NCBI GenBank assembly: GCA_016648135.1
Contig: JADDOH010003947.1
Location: forward strand, 62,001-126,000
Direction of reading: 5' to 3'
DNA from: Agrypnia vestita
Taxonomy: Eukaryota > Arthropoda > Insecta > Trichoptera > Phryganeidae
Length of the DNA: 64,000 bases
The position numbers and the translations under genes are program-made. Of the stretch, positions 24,601 to 37,594 are shown one piece after another; positions within the stretch are counted from its first letter, which is position 1; the number at the start of each line of letters is the position of its first letter. The notes under the pieces are model-generated. The model was not told the DNA's origin. It searched no databases and saw nothing but the letters and a program-made list of their open reading frames with translations.

Positions 24601-27600
24601 CAAATAAAAAACGATTGGACACAGCTAGTTGGAAGCAGCATGCGCGGGCGGCCCCCCTCCAGTCGCGGCAACAGCCGCTTGGCACTGACTTGCGCGCGCT
24701 CCGATCGGCAACCCAATTTCCAGTGGTGGCATACACACCTCGTCTCCAATGCAATTTTTTGTATGTAGCGGCTGATTTGTTTTGGACACGCGCCGCTCAT
24801 AGTGGTCATATTATGTTTTCATTTTTTACATGTCTCAACCCTGTCTGTTCCAACGGTATTAAAGAATTAGTGATTTTAGATAAGAAAATATTTTGAAAGG
24901 ATTATAAAAAATTATTCAGTTTTAATATACACATTGAGATTAATAAGATTTTCAATAAAATAAAAGTATAGAATTCTGCGTTTGACCATTTTAACTGAAA
25001 CACCGACCAGAGAGAATGACGTCACACCTAAGTACCCATCACCGTGTCTCTTGAGCTGTTGTCTTAGACACAATGCAATGTTTACTTAGGCTTGATGTCA
25101 TGGAGACGCCATGACACCTGCGGGCGTTCTCGCACGAAATTAAAAATAGGTAAATGAAAACGCAATTATTTGTGTAAAAACCTAGTTTATTACTGAAATA
25201 GTGTTGTTTTCGGTAATAGTAGACGTGTGCCTATATTATAAAAGGTTATTTGAAAATCTGTCATCATGCCTATTCTTGTGAAGGTTTGTGATATGAACCA
25301 TGATTTACTTCCACTATTTTCCATAGAGTCTTAATGAAAAACAAACTAATTGGTATCAGATACTCTACAGAATAGGCCACCATTTACACATATACACTAT
25401 TCTCACAGGTTTAAGCTTATCTTCAGAAACTTCAGGTTTTTTAGGTTCTTCTGCCTATTTATATTTTTTAACATTGAAGAAAGTAGTGAAGCGCTGTTAG
25501 GCCCCCCACTCACTTCAACAGTGTTGATGTGCCACTCAAACGCTCGCTGTGAAGCTTCTTCCAGTCCTTATAAATCTCATTGATTTTATCTGAAGGTATA
25601 GGCCCTTTTATGATGTTTTCCTCTTTCTCCTCCTCTGACGATCGCTTTACCTTTATCCCAATCTGATGTTTGTGGAGTTCTTTCGATTCTTTATGGTGAG
25701 TTACACTTCATTCTCTCCTATTAACTTCTCTGCGTCTTATTCCATTTCCAAGCCCAGATAATTGGACTCCATTGTCATGTATAGGACTCTCGCTTCATGA
25801 TCCAAAGGTCGCGGGTTCGAACCTCACTTCAGACCAGCAAGATAATCCTATTTTCAAAGAACAAGCATTTAGCTTAGTTTGAAAATAGTAAGAATATTGA
25901 TGTGACACATATTCTGTGTTCACATCTCCATTTAAAATGTCTAAATGGCTTGCATAACTTTAAATTCTTCCTTCTAAAATTTCCTCAATGTCTTGTAGCT
26001 GGAAGCATCGTAAACTTCAAAACAAAACAATAAAAAAAAACAATCTAGTGAAAACTGCTTTGAAAAAACTCTATAGTTTCCTATAAGTCCGCTATTCGAA
26101 CCTGGGTATGCGGTATAAAAAGTTCATCATGTGAGGCATTTACCATATGAGGTCCCACTTTATTATGTTGTTTAAAATAGAATTACCCGATACAGCAGCT
26201 GTTTTTGATAATGGAGTTTTTTGGATTGATTATGAAAGCACTCTCAATTTTTTCGATGTGTTTTATCTCAATTGGAGCTTAGAAATTATTGTGTTGTTTA
26301 AAATAGAATTATACGTATTGTTTTAATATTGTTTTAAAAAAATACATTTAAGTGTGAAATGAATTTGTGAACCCACAGACCTGAAGCATCTAAAGAGCCT
26401 TTCTGAGTTATTTAAATATTTTTAATACTGTATAAGAAATAAATGCAAGCTAGACCACAATATTTTACAGATAGATAGATGTCGGGTGGAATGCAGAGTG
26501 AGGTGTTGGGAGCTGTATGAAATATTAACAAAATTTCCAGTATAATTGAATGTCCTGATTCCAAAAATGTATATAAAATAATGTCGCACTCTTATATTAA
26601 ACGAGTAATTCCAATTTAAAAATCGTTGATAAGTTTGACAAATCAGCCTTTTCCTTTGAAGTTTTACATGTATCTATGGAAATCATTGAATAATTGTCTA
26701 TGGTTCGCGTATCTGACAGCTCCCAATGCCCTATTCTGCATTTATCCCTAGATGTCTACCTAAATTATGAGTGAAAAATTCTGGTTCAAATTTCTATTCA
26801 TATAAAATTATTAAAACTTTGCGGAAAAATTGTGGTTCAAATTTCTGTAAGGTTTCAATTATTTTATTTGACCTTTATTAAAGCTAATAAATTTTTATTA
26901 TTTAATAAAAGTTATTTTTATACAGAATAAATATTTAAAAAATTCTAAACATTATCGCTTACCTTGTTAACATTGATGTTATAGCATTTTTTACTCAAAA
27001 TTTAAACAGGTTGTACCTGTACTGTGGACTAGCTTTGTTACACCCAATTCGTTTTGATCATAGAACAATGACGGATGTGCAAAAAATTCTATATTGACTT
27101 TTTTGGATTGTTAAAAAGTGAAAAAAAGAAGCCATCTAATGGTATATAATTAGTGTAATTTTTCTCATTAATTTAACCATTGTTATAGGAAGTCGGTATA
27201 ATGACAGTTCTGATTTGCGATTGTAGAACAATGCAGCATGTGTAAAAACGTCGTTGTACAGCGCTGACTATATTTGATGTTTTAAAGGTATCCATACTTT
27301 AAATAACTAACCCAAGTTTCAAAGGAAAATCTTTTGTAATTATCGAGCTATCACATAAAGTGTCTTTATGTAAATAAAACTTCAAACTGCTCTCCCGCAA
27401 ACTTGAGAAAAATCACATGCATCATTGTTCTACGATTATCACCAATTGTGTAACAGACTTAGTGTGTAACAGAGATAGAGTTGGGTTGACAAGTTACTAC
27501 GACTGCTCCAGTTTGTATATCCTGAACAGCAGAACCCAGCTGGGCTAATGACTGTTTACAAATGCAGGTTTCTCGGGTTGGATGAAGGATTAAAATGTCT

Positions 27601-30600
27601 CTTGACAATAAAAAGACAGTATTACAATTATGGTATTTATTTTACTGAGCAATACAGTATACTTAAGATGTTTATTCTAATGGCAATGGTCAGCAAAAAG
27701 CACCGCGCTCTCGCGCAGTAGATATTTCAATATTTATCTCGCACATGGCTGTTCGCGCATGTGCCTTTCACTCGTGCTCTTACGCAAAAACTTATATTAT
27801 TTCATAATTTGTAATTGTTTTATCTTTTTGTAGGTTATATCTGATTGTTCTTTTGTGGCATCACTTGCAGTGGCTTCATTATACGAAAAGAAATTCAATA
27901 AACGCCTAATAACGTCAATAATATATCCGAAAAAAAGAAGTGGTGAACCTGTATTAAATCCTTTCGGAAAATATATGGTTAAGCTTCATCTCAATGGTGT
28001 TCCAAGAAAGGTTTGTTTTATATTTCATTTTGTGTGGTGTTACATTTATTCATTTTCTTTTGTAGAACATTTTAAATATGTGTTTGTTCATTGTTGTTGG
28101 CTTCCTTCCATCTAAAAAAGATGACAGAGATGGAGGTTCGTGCAGGGAGCTGATTGCGCCCCCCTTTTGGTAGTGACTGAAGTCTAAGGAGCGGTCTTAT
28201 ATAATTGTGACACAACTAAGATAACTAATCTTTCAGGTCACTCACATTTTTGTCAGTTCAAATGCAAATGCAGTGGAAATCGTTTAACATTAAACTATGG
28301 GGTCAAAATCTTTTGTCTTGTTGAACGAATTTCATATTAAAAAAAATAAATACACACTCATCTTTGTTTTTAATATCATGATTGAAACATTAAAAAAACA
28401 AATTTAGCTTTTTTAGTTTTTTTTTGGTAGGCAATGTAAGCAAAATTCACCACTTTTTCTCATGCGTATTTGTTTGGAAAGACGTCAAATTAAAATTTAT
28501 TCACCAGGTTCCATATATTTTAAACACGATTATCTTCCTAAAATTGCACAAAATAAATTACTTAGGCCCGGTTATTCCAAGTTGGTTAAAATAAAAGTTC
28601 GTTTAAAGCATAGATTTTTACATTCTCCACCAATCAAACGAACCGTTTCCGTAATTATATTAAAATAATAATATTATGCTTTAGATTTCTTCAAGTAAAA
28701 AAGTGTCAACTATGTAAAAAGATTTGAAAAAAACACATAAAAATATTTTTTAAACAAAGAGTTTTTTAAAACATAAATTGTAAGTGAACTTACACACACA
28801 TTTTGCAATAATTAACAAAAAAATTAGGCAATCATTTACTTGTAATATTATCGAACAAAAACACGTCACAAGTCTATACAGTCTTATAAGGCCCACAAAA
28901 TGAAGCAATTTCCTTCATTGTAAAACATGAAGACATGAAAACAAAACATGACATTTTAAAACAGACAAAACTTAGTTATTGGTGATTTATAATTTATTTT
29001 GCGCCTGATGTGGAACCCGATGCATAAATTTTAATTTGTTGTCTATCTATACAAAAATGTGAAACAAAATGCAAGAGAAGATATGAGAAAAAGAACTGAA
29101 TTTTGTTTACATTGCCATCGCCTTAATATATACATTTACTACAATAATCCTTATATATACTTGCACACAAACTATATATGGAGTTTTCAAGATGCCCGTA
29201 AAAATATATATGTAGGTATATTAATAAACAATAAAAAATAAGAATACATTTGACATCTAAAATATATAAATGAAATTTAAAAAATCCTACATTTATTAGG
29301 CAAATACTCATCTTTGTTGACAAAATCAGATTTTTTGCCCTCTGTTAGTCTTGCTCCTTTATATTCTATACCCGCAGAATCAATAGAAATTTAAGTTGTC
29401 AAGTCATAAACAGTAAACACTAGTGTGTGGCGAGCGTTTATTATTGGATGTTGATCTGGTCAATACAAAGTTGAGTCATTTACATGAACATAAACAATTT
29501 GGTAACTTTGACAATTTTTGACTTCTTAGATGCAATTTTTTTTGTTTCGTGTTAATAGAAAATAAATATACGAAATACATGCCTTTTTGCTGAGATTGGA
29601 ATATATTACTCTTTTAACTCTTTTCTCTTTATGTATTTGATCGTCATGTAATTTATTTTAGATTATTATAGATGACTTGTTACCTGTAAACAAGTACAAC
29701 CAGCTGTTGTGCTCGTACTCAAATAATAAACATGAATTTTGGGTATCTCTTCTGGAAAAGGCTTACATGAAAGTGATGGGTGGTTATGACTTTCCAGGAT
29801 CAAACAGTGTGAGTGTACTACCCTTATCTCTCACTTCTATTTTGTCAGTAATGAATTCTAAAATAGTCTATATATATGTATATCAATATTTTTATCTGTA
29901 TAAATAATTAAGTTAGTTTTTTTGTCAGTATAACTAATACATTTATATTTGATTTGATTTACTTGATTACTGATTAAATTTATCAACTCTTCATTGAAAG
30001 TATCTTAGGCTAAATTTTAAAATAATTAAATAATTATTTTTATTCCAATTTAATAAAAAAATTTAATAAATAAAAATTATAAAAATTAATAATCTATGAT
30101 AAGTGGCCCTCATGGGGTAGTGGGCGTGACACTGGCTTCTCACGCCACAAAGAATCCAGGTTCGATTCCCGGTGAGGTCACAATAAAATCTATATGATTT
30201 GCTCATGTCTGAGTGTTTTTGTGATGTGTTTCACTTCAGCGATTGAGTATCATAGAAAAAAAAATATTTCTGACTGTCCGGGATGGGTGAAGTAAAAAAT
30301 TCCAGATAATTTATTTTACAGTTAATTCAAAAGCATTGAAAATTTTTATAAATGTCTTCTCCAGTATCTCACCTACTGTCATTATATATATACATATATC
30401 AAATATTTAAAGTCAAATATTTCAGTTTGAGTTGAGTGTGGCTGTCGCTGTAAAACACCATCCATGTATAAATTATTTTGTTTTATCCACAAATTTTATT
30501 TGATGTTTCTCATAGATATTTTTTATTAATCAGAATATTGATCTTCACGCACTTACTGGCTGGATTCCAGAGAGAAGTGCGATTAGGAAAGATGCTCCAG

Positions 30601-33600
30601 ACTTCAATTCCAGTGCTTTGTTTGATACAATAAAAAACAACCTGATCCAAGGAACGTTGCTAGCGACCGTTGCAACAGGAGAGTTATCCCCGGCAGATGA
30701 AGAACGGACAGGTCTGGTGCCAACTCACGCCTATGCAGTGCTCGATGCCAAAGTTGTCAATGTAATAATTCTGTTTTATTCATTTTATTATCTTAGTCTG
30801 TAAATAAGAATGAAAACACATGCTTATTGGTATTATACTGAATATTAAACCAATTTCAGGAGTTTGAAGACAAACCAATAGTGATGGCTTCAAACAAATT
30901 CTCCTTGGAATTTAATATGTTTAAAATTGATATCACTCGTCCCATAGACATGTAGAGTTCTTTTCCCCTTCTCTGTGAATGGCCCCTTGTTTTTTTTTTC
31001 AATAAGATCGCTTAATCATCATTTCTTGCAGTAAAAAGTAGAATTTTTCACTTTACACTGTAACACGTGTCAATTTCATTCGTAAGGATATGAATTCACT
31101 GTTTGTCAATAATAAAAAAATCACTGTAAAAAATTTCAGTAAGTTACGTTATTAAACTTTATAAATTGTTCATTCTTGTTTTCGCTTTCTTGTAAAGTTA
31201 ACTTTTTGTCGTATGACGCTTTTCTTAAGGGTGTGCAATATGTGATTTATTTATATTTTTGTAAAATAGGGAATTTAGAGATATAGCAGTAAGATTGAGA
31301 TCAAAGCACAAATTAAAAATAAAATATTAGTTTGCATTATATACCTATGTAACATTAAGGCCCGGTTGTTTTAAATTCGATCAAAGTAAGCGTAGAGTTT
31401 AAACTGAAATTTTACGTTCTCCACCAATCAGACGATCCGTTTTCGTAAAAATCTATGCTTTTATCGACCGCTTACTTTGATCGAACTTGAAACAACCGGG
31501 CCTAAGTAATGTAATATTCACCCTTCAATAACACTCGGTGTCAATATGTGTATTACGGATGTTTGAAATTCATTTTCAGGGTGTTAAATTGTTTCAATTG
31601 AAAAACCCGTGGTCTCACCTCAGGTGGCGAGGTAATTATTCAGAGCTGGACATTACTCACTGGACTCCATCTTTAAAAGAAACGCTCAATTTCGATCCCG
31701 ATACAGCAGCTGTTTTTGATAATGGAGTTTTTTGGATTGATTATGAAAGCATTCTCAATTTTTTCGATGTGTTTTATCTCAATTGGAGCTTAGAAATTTT
31801 CCAATACACCTATTGCCTGCATCAGTAAGTATAATAAATCATCTGTTGACAAACTCATTTGAAGCAATCCGTTTTTCAATTAAAACAGGTTACAACTGTT
31901 ATCGTCTTGCTATACTACTGACGCAATTTATCACGCATTTCGACCCCTCCTATGTTGAATATTATAACTAATGTTTAGTCGTTTTGGATGGATATTTCAC
32001 AACTTTACATGCATATTTTAAGTGGCAGTATGTATCTATATTTTTTTTATGTGTTTTTATGTTGTGTATGTGTATTGTATTCTATTCGATATTTTTATAT
32101 ATCATATTCAATAGAACATTATTGTATATGTATATTAATGTAATATATGTAATATATTTGCAAAAATTGCTGCATTTTAAAAATGTATCAATTGGATGTG
32201 AAATACTAAAACAACAAAAAATGATCCATTTATAAGATACAATATTTTATGTATCAATTTATGAAGTAATTTTTTTAATGAAAACACAATTATATTATGA
32301 GGTTAAAATTTTATAAGAACATATTTCTTTGAGAATTAAAACAATCATAAATAACTTTAAAGGATAAACAGAAGAAAGTCTTCTTCGATGAACAGAAGTC
32401 TGTCTTTCGAAAAAGTATATGGTATGCTAGTGGTAAATGTGAATCATTCATATGTACTAAATTTTTGTGATTTACAAAAATGAGTATACTTTTTATCTGT
32501 AATTAGCTTGAGATGAAAATCATTATACTTGTAATAATAATAACACAGTAGAAAACCTTGTTAATTTGAAATTCAAGGCACAAAAAAATCACAATACCAT
32601 TAATTTTGTAAAAAATGTCATTTATTTTGTGAAAAACGTGTGGTGTTTTTTTGGACATTTCAAGAACTCATTTCGGAAATGCATTATTTGATATCCCAAT
32701 ACAAAGGTCGCTACATTTCTATTACTAAAGTATGTACCCGATATTGAGATATTTTTTGGTCTCACTTGCGAAAAAAATTGAAATGTTTTTTTCTAATTAT
32801 GTGGCCTGAAATGTCTCGATTTATGGTGCAAGGGGCTAAAAATTGTTTCTAATTATGAATGTTTTCGAATTATCAGGGTTAACCTGCAATGAAATGAACA
32901 TTTTGGTGGTTGTGGATTTTATCAATTTCGAATTATTTGGGTTCGTAATAACGGGATTTTATTGTAATTGTAATCTAAAATTTTATCATAGATTATGGCA
33001 TGCAGAATCAGGTCCTGTACGTGATGGATATAATATTGGTGACAATCCACAGTTTTGTCTTGAAGTTCAGGGACGAGGTGACATTTGGATTCTGCTGACG
33101 AGACACATTACAGATATTGATGACTTCAGAGAAAACAAGGAATACATCACGGTTCTTATTTACAAAAATGAAGGCCGCCGAGTATATTATCCACGTAAGC
33201 ACAATCATATTGAAATATTGACAGGAAATGTGCATGTTTGATTAATATTGTGGATTGTGTGGAATAATGGATGTTGAAAATAAATCTGTGCAAAATTTCT
33301 GCTAAATCTACTTTTAAACTTGTCGTAAAACTTATGACAATAAATAAAATGTTAATTTTGAACACAAAACATTGGGGAATTTAGATTACAAATGTACACA
33401 AACAGATACCATTTGCAAAAATTACACAAAATTATGCTACAAATTACATTTTGAAAGTATGCATTTAAATTTATAAGATACTTTGTGGTTACAGCCAGTG
33501 GTTCCAATGTGTAAATTCTACATGTGATGTGTAAATTTCAAATCCCCTTATTCCCAGCACAACAAGGTGGCTTTATTAGTATGATGTATGCGTGAAGTTT

Positions 33601-36600
33601 TAATTTATTTTTTCATTATTTGCGAAATCGAGGTCACGCACTATTTCATGTCCCAAAATGCAGAATGGATGTAATGAATAAGCACACCATAACGTGTAGT
33701 GTGCAACTCTTAAATGAATGGAGCGATCATGTCAATGTATTTAATGTTAGCATTGAAAGCATCAAACAGAAGATCGCCACCATGGAGCAATCTGTTATGC
33801 AATTAAAAAAAAGTTTCTATGAAATATGTCAAGATATGTCATATGTCAAAAGTATGCAATGCTATATAATATCAGTAAAGACATGATTGTACTACTTTAT
33901 TGCTATCCTTAGAAAAGGAGAGAAAGCAGGAGTTATCTTGGCCAAATATAAATAAAGTTGAATGCTTCACATTTTTGGAATCTCAGCATAGCTAAATAAA
34001 GTGGGTTTTTTTGTAAATATACAGTGAAAATAAAGTAAATATATGAAAATAGGTTGCAGCTGCTTTAACTTAAATCTGCACTGCCGGAACTTGATTTATT
34101 GGGATGCCATGCTCTGCCACAGATGCTGCTGCGAGGTGTTTCAATATTACCAATTAATTGGCGACTTTTGTAGAGTAATGTAAAGGTGTCCCAAAAGTCA
34201 ACATTATCCCTTAAAGGGCTGATAGGCCAACTTATGACTGACCAGAATATCAAAATATAACCTTAGTGAAAAATCATTCGTTTTCGAGATATTGGCACAT
34301 TCATGAATTTCATAAATATCTATACCTTAGAACAGTTTTTTGAGTGCCGCAACTACAAGATTCTGTATACTAAGATTCTAACTTTTGTTACGCAACCTTG
34401 AATAGCCCTGCTATTAATCGAAGTCCAACTTTAAACTAATGGTGCTATCTATACCTTTAAAAAAACAAACATTTTGCCCGATTTGTGAGTTAACTTTTTT
34501 TATTAGCTTCATTCACTCTTCATATTGTAAAAATAAATGTACCAAGCTATTTAATAAATAAACTTTTTTAGTGTAGATTTTTAAATGGTATTACATTTCC
34601 TATATTTTATTTTGAAAAAACGATATTGTAATTTTACTGCAAAAGGAATTCATTGTTAAATTATTTCAATAATTAGGAATTCAAATGAAAACACTTGTTA
34701 AATGAAAGTGACAAATATTTACAAATGTAAATTATTTATTTCTAGACGACCCTCCTCCATTTATTGATGGAATAAGGATTAACAGTCCTCATTATCTGTG
34801 TAAACTGAAAGTGGGACCTGAAAGCAGCACTCGCTACACCCTCGTCGTTTCTCAATATGAAAAGATGCGAACTATTTACTACACTCTCAGGGCATATGGA
34901 ACTTGTCCTTTCAAGCTGAGGAAATTGGCCGCCTTCCCAATTTCTAAAAAGGTATATAATAAATAAACTTGTCTTAATTTCCATGTTGTGTTAAAAATCT
35001 ACAACAAACATAAGGCCAAAGTTACAAGACGAAAAAACAAAAATTAAGGACCTTTATCAGTTTCAAAGTGATTAGAAGTAATAATAAATTTTCGCCTGTG
35101 ATCAGTTTTTGTCATAGATAGCATTTTGGATCGGTTATGTCCATACAACCACCAGCTGTGACAAAAATTGACTTATTCAAATGGGTGTTTGCATGACAAT
35201 GCAATCTGTTAATTATTACTGGGTACTTCAACATATCCCCTGATATTTATTAATTTTTATGACCAAATTCGGGGAATGCAGGAAATTGATAAATGGATAA
35301 AAAAAATACTTGCATGAAAACAGAGTTTATTCCACAACCATTACAAGTTTATTCTACAACATAATGAAAAAAGTATAAAATTAATTCGGTATGATGCGCG
35401 TTAAGTACCTTTAAAGTTAAACATTTGTATGAGCTTCAGTATTGATTTGGAGCTCTCAAATTCACTACTGTCGGAAACTATCTTGTTCATTCTATCGTCC
35501 GAGCTACCGGCTTTCAGTCCTCTAACAACAGTCTCCGGCATGTTCTGCTGGCATCATCTACTGACGTGGCACGGTCGCCATCAGATGGCACCGTATTTCC
35601 ATAGTCACACTAGAATTATAAACAAAATATTCCCTTGTTTACAAAGAATCGTTAGCCATTAACAGAAATCCAAAAATTTTGCGGTGAGCTTAGATGAATT
35701 TGATATTCATCAACACATATATCGACGGCTCCTACGTATAATATCGTAACCCACAAATCGACGATTTTTAGTTTTTTGTGTATTTCATATGTATTTAATT
35801 ATATCTTTATTTCTAAGAAAGAAAAAAAAAATATTTTGCAATAAATAATGTTTTTTTCGGACGTATTTTATCATATCTCAAACAATCACATATTTTTACG
35901 AAGCATACTATCGTATGTAACACTTACGATAATTTGCGTTGGAAAATAACATAAGATAATTTTATTGTATGTAACACTTACGATAACATATGTTGGAAAA
36001 TAACATAAGATAATTAATTATCTTATGTAACACTCACGACAATATGCATGAGAAAATAACATAAGAAAATTATTGTATGTAACACTCACATTATTTTACG
36101 TCGCGTCTTTTCCGAAGTAAAATGTTGTAAGTCATTTATATGATATTTTACGTCGCATCTTTTCCGAAGTTAAATGTTGTAAGTCATTTGTACGATATTT
36201 TACGTTGCGTCTTTTCCGAAGTATAATATCGTATGTGCATTTCTACAAAAACTTTTAATAATTTCAACTTTTTTGTGATTATTTATGAAACTACAGTATA
36301 AAGTAAAATATTGAAACGAAATTTCGAAAAAATTGGGCAATATTTAGATTTATACCGGACGAAAATATGTTCAAATCCTTCTCCTGTAAAATTGAATTTT
36401 GTGGGTTACGATATTATACGTAGGAGCCATCGATATGTATTAAATTAGTTTTTCTTCTGGTTGCATCAGGGTTGCCGACCAATCAGTGTGCACATCCATG
36501 AAATAAATATTATTACGTCTATTTACAATGTTTTATTTTAGGTGATAGGCGAATGGAAAGGAAGCACAGCCGGTGGATGTGCAAATAACAAAACCTACCA

Positions 36601-37574
36601 AATGAATCCTCAATACATGATAACATTGGGAGACTGTGCCTCTGCTAATCATTTGGTTTTGGATCTAAGAGGACCCAAGGAATATCAAGTTGGCATTGAA
36701 GTTACCGTCCATTCCCTGGAAGACCCTTCCGTAACAGCACCGTTTGTCACACGCTCTTCTGGTCCATACAGGTAATTGCATATTGGCAGTTTGTGCGTCT
36801 CGCAGTCCATGGAATATGCGGTATTCTCCTCCAATATAAATGCATTTTTGCATCTACCATTGCTCCTCCCTTTCGTTTTTAGAGTCCATGTCTCCGTTTT
36901 ATATAGTATTAAAGAAAACATCAGAGACCTTACAAAATGGGTATTGCAGGATTTCCCATAACTTCATAAGTTGTATCATTATAGATTCCTCTGACTAGCT
37001 GCATATCTACATACAATTATTTATTTATTTATTTATTCATACGCCAATCAGCTATATACATTGATTTTACAAAAATAATAGACTTAAATGAATGGATTGA
37101 AAAATTGCACATATATAAAAAAACAATACTAGCATAGTAACAACATGGTATAATCATATAGGGTTGAGGGTAATTTTAATGCTGTGATAACTATCTTTTT
37201 GCCGCTGATGAGAATGAGACGTATGATTCATCGAAGAAGTTGATATCAACACAGTGGCTATTCACCAGATTGGCAATCCTATTTCTTGGGCCATTGTATA
37301 TGTAACTTTTTGTGGATTTAGTGGTTTCTAACAATCTACGCACTCTTAGATCCGGCCTGGCAGTGATAATGCCAAATTGTTCCAGGATCTCGGGCTTATT
37401 GAGTTATTTAAAATGGATTTATGTTCCAGATCCGGCTTTGTCGTGCTGGAACTACCCGATCTTCCTTCGGGGAAATATAAAGTCATGGTGTCCACATTTT
37501 ATCCCGCCCAAGAAGGTACATTTATTTTGAACATCAAGAGTACGGCAGACGTTAAAATGTCTTTGATTACTTAA
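18603..37574 (+). CDS. CAPN7: Calpain-7 (PalB homologue), complete 12-exon gene
   Basis: Cysteine protease of the calpain superfamily that binds ESCRT-III proteins through N-terminal MIT domains. Exons: 18603-18798, 21759-21901, 22016-22220, 22708-23018, 27834-28010, 29662-29808, 30534-30761, 31580-31824, 32992-33194, 34746-34951, 36542-36771 and 37430-37574. All junctions are GT-AG with matching phases, giving 811 codons; the human protein is 813 aa. MIT1 is exon 1 ([20 protein letters not shown]) and MIT2 is exons 2-3. The protease core has Cys290 in [11 protein letters not shown] (codon 27846-27848), His458 in [10 protein letters not shown] (codon 30726-30728) and Asn478 in [12 protein letters not shown], the same numbers as the human triad. 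Two C2-like domains follow ([46 protein letters not shown]). A second in-frame ATG at 18591 would add four residues. No frameshift or premature stop is seen, so the gene looks functional. Confidence 0.98.
18840..21430. other. CAPN7 intron 1: GC-rich blocks of unknown origin
   Basis: GC-rich islands at 19150-19250, 19440-19980, 20400-20560 and 20790-21350 sit in AT-rich sequence. They look like diverged retroelement or LTR pieces: 19550-19740 repeats CAAAGCAGAAG-like words, and a similar style recurs at 23270-23580. No domain could be identified. A short palindrome, GCGGAGCATTCGG / CCGAATGCTCCG, lies near 21171-21202. Confidence 0.35.
21557..21708. mobile_element. 152-bp MITE with CAGTTGCCGGCAAAC ends, TA target
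   Basis: Terminal arms CAGTTGCCGGCAAACTTCTT and its near-complement are flanked by TA at both ends, as for Tc1/mariner-type MITEs. A second copy in the opposite orientation lies at 56114-56256. In CAPN7 intron 1, ending 50 bp before exon 2. Confidence 0.8.
23100..25140. other. CAPN7 intron 4, left part: unidentified GC-rich repeat
   Basis: GC-rich blocks at 23120-23600 and 24010-24800 contrast with the flanks. Several overlapping ORFs exist in different frames, none with a recognisable domain. The block at 24400-24540 repeats GCGTGCCACAC.CAT at a spacing of about 52 bp. Probably old LTR-type repeat sequence. Confidence 0.3.
25785..25950 (+). mobile_element. tRNA-derived SINE
   Basis: Box B GGGTTCGAACC at about 25812-25822, preceded by a tRNA-like head, then a tail with AAGCATTTAGCTTAGTTTG and AGAATATTGATGTGACACAT. 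The tail is shared with 39840-39950 (+) and, reversed, with 4388-4495. Confidence 0.65.
26186..26287 (+). pseudogene. 102-bp copy of CAPN7 exon 8 inside CAPN7 intron 4
   Basis: Bases 26186-26287 match 31697-31798 of exon 8 with one difference (26241 C against 31752 T). The copied piece is internal to the exon, has no splice sites of its own and lies between exons 4 and 5. It is flanked by the same 20-bp sequence, 26166-26185 and 26292-26311, as if a fragment was inserted with a target-site duplication. A few extra bases (26288-26291) separate the copy from the right repeat. It keeps the frame of the exon but cannot be spliced in as it stands. Confidence 0.93.
26474..26758. mobile_element. Foldback MITE in CAPN7 intron 4
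   Basis: Ends TAGATGTCGGGTGGAATGCA and TGCATTTATCCCTAGATGTC are imperfect inverted repeats continuing into TTGGGAGCTGT / ACAGCTCCCAA. No ORF. Confidence 0.6.
27038..27446. mobile_element. Foldback MITE with GTTACACCCAATTCG ends
   Basis: Ends GTTACACCCAATTCG and CACCAATTGTGTAAC are inverted, followed by ATAGAACAATGACGGATGTG and its near-complement. Its inner right part has AACTTCAAACTGCTCTCC, resembling a phrase in the elements at 35719 and 45811. It ends 388 bp before exon 5. Confidence 0.65.
28560..28690. mobile_element. Tourist-like MITE, decayed copy
   Basis: Begins TTAGGCCCGGTTATTCCAAG and keeps CATAGATTTTTACATTC and CACCAATCAAACGAACCG. The right terminal repeat is eroded. Same family as 4496. 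Confidence 0.6.
30105..30195 (+). mobile_element. tRNA-derived SINE, second family
   Basis: Head GGCCCTCATGGGGTAGTGGG, then CTTCTCACGCC, then box B GGTTCGATTCCC followed by GGTGAGGTCA. The copy at 40078-40200 has the same head and box B. Lies in CAPN7 intron 6. Confidence 0.65.
31357..31505. mobile_element. Tourist-like MITE in CAPN7 intron 7
   Basis: GGCCCGGTTGTTTTAAATTC at the left and GAACTTGAAACAACCGGGCC at the right, flanked by TTAA/TAA. It lies 75 bp upstream of exon 8. One internal arm is diverged. Confidence 0.75.
32546..32955. mobile_element. pogo/Tigger-like MITE in CAPN7 intron 8
   Basis: Starts CAGTAGAAAACCTTGTTAAT and ends in a stretch with ATCAGGGTTAACCTG and TTTCGAATTATTTGGG. 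The CAGT-A-AACCTCGTTAATTCG start is typical of pogo/Tigger elements. A longer related copy is at 56298-56797. It ends 37 bp before exon 9. Confidence 0.55.
33245..34745. other. CAPN7 intron 9, no identified element
   Basis: Contains an 88-codon plus-strand ORF (33620-33886, with [20 protein letters not shown]) of unknown nature and a GC-richer patch at 34060-34260. Neither has a recognised domain. The remainder is AT-rich. Confidence 0.35.
35719..36438. mobile_element. 720-bp TIR element with two internal tandem arrays
   Basis: Terminal repeats ATCGACGGCTCCTACGTATA and TATACGTAGGAGCCATCGAT continue into ATATCGTAACCCACAAA. Inside are two arrays: about four units of a 50-55-bp repeat with TATGTAACACTTACGATAA (35905-36090), then three units of about 53 bp with TTTTACGTCGCGTCTTTTCC (36095-36235). 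No ORF. It lies in CAPN7 intron 10, about 100 bp before exon 11. Confidence 0.85.
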
Positions 37575-37594
37575 ATGTATATAAGGGTATTTTT

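Noticed and set aside
33620..33886. 88-codon ORF in CAPN7 intron 9 as a nested gene
   Set aside because: No recognised domain, no splice or promoter signal, and the length is unremarkable for a window this size.
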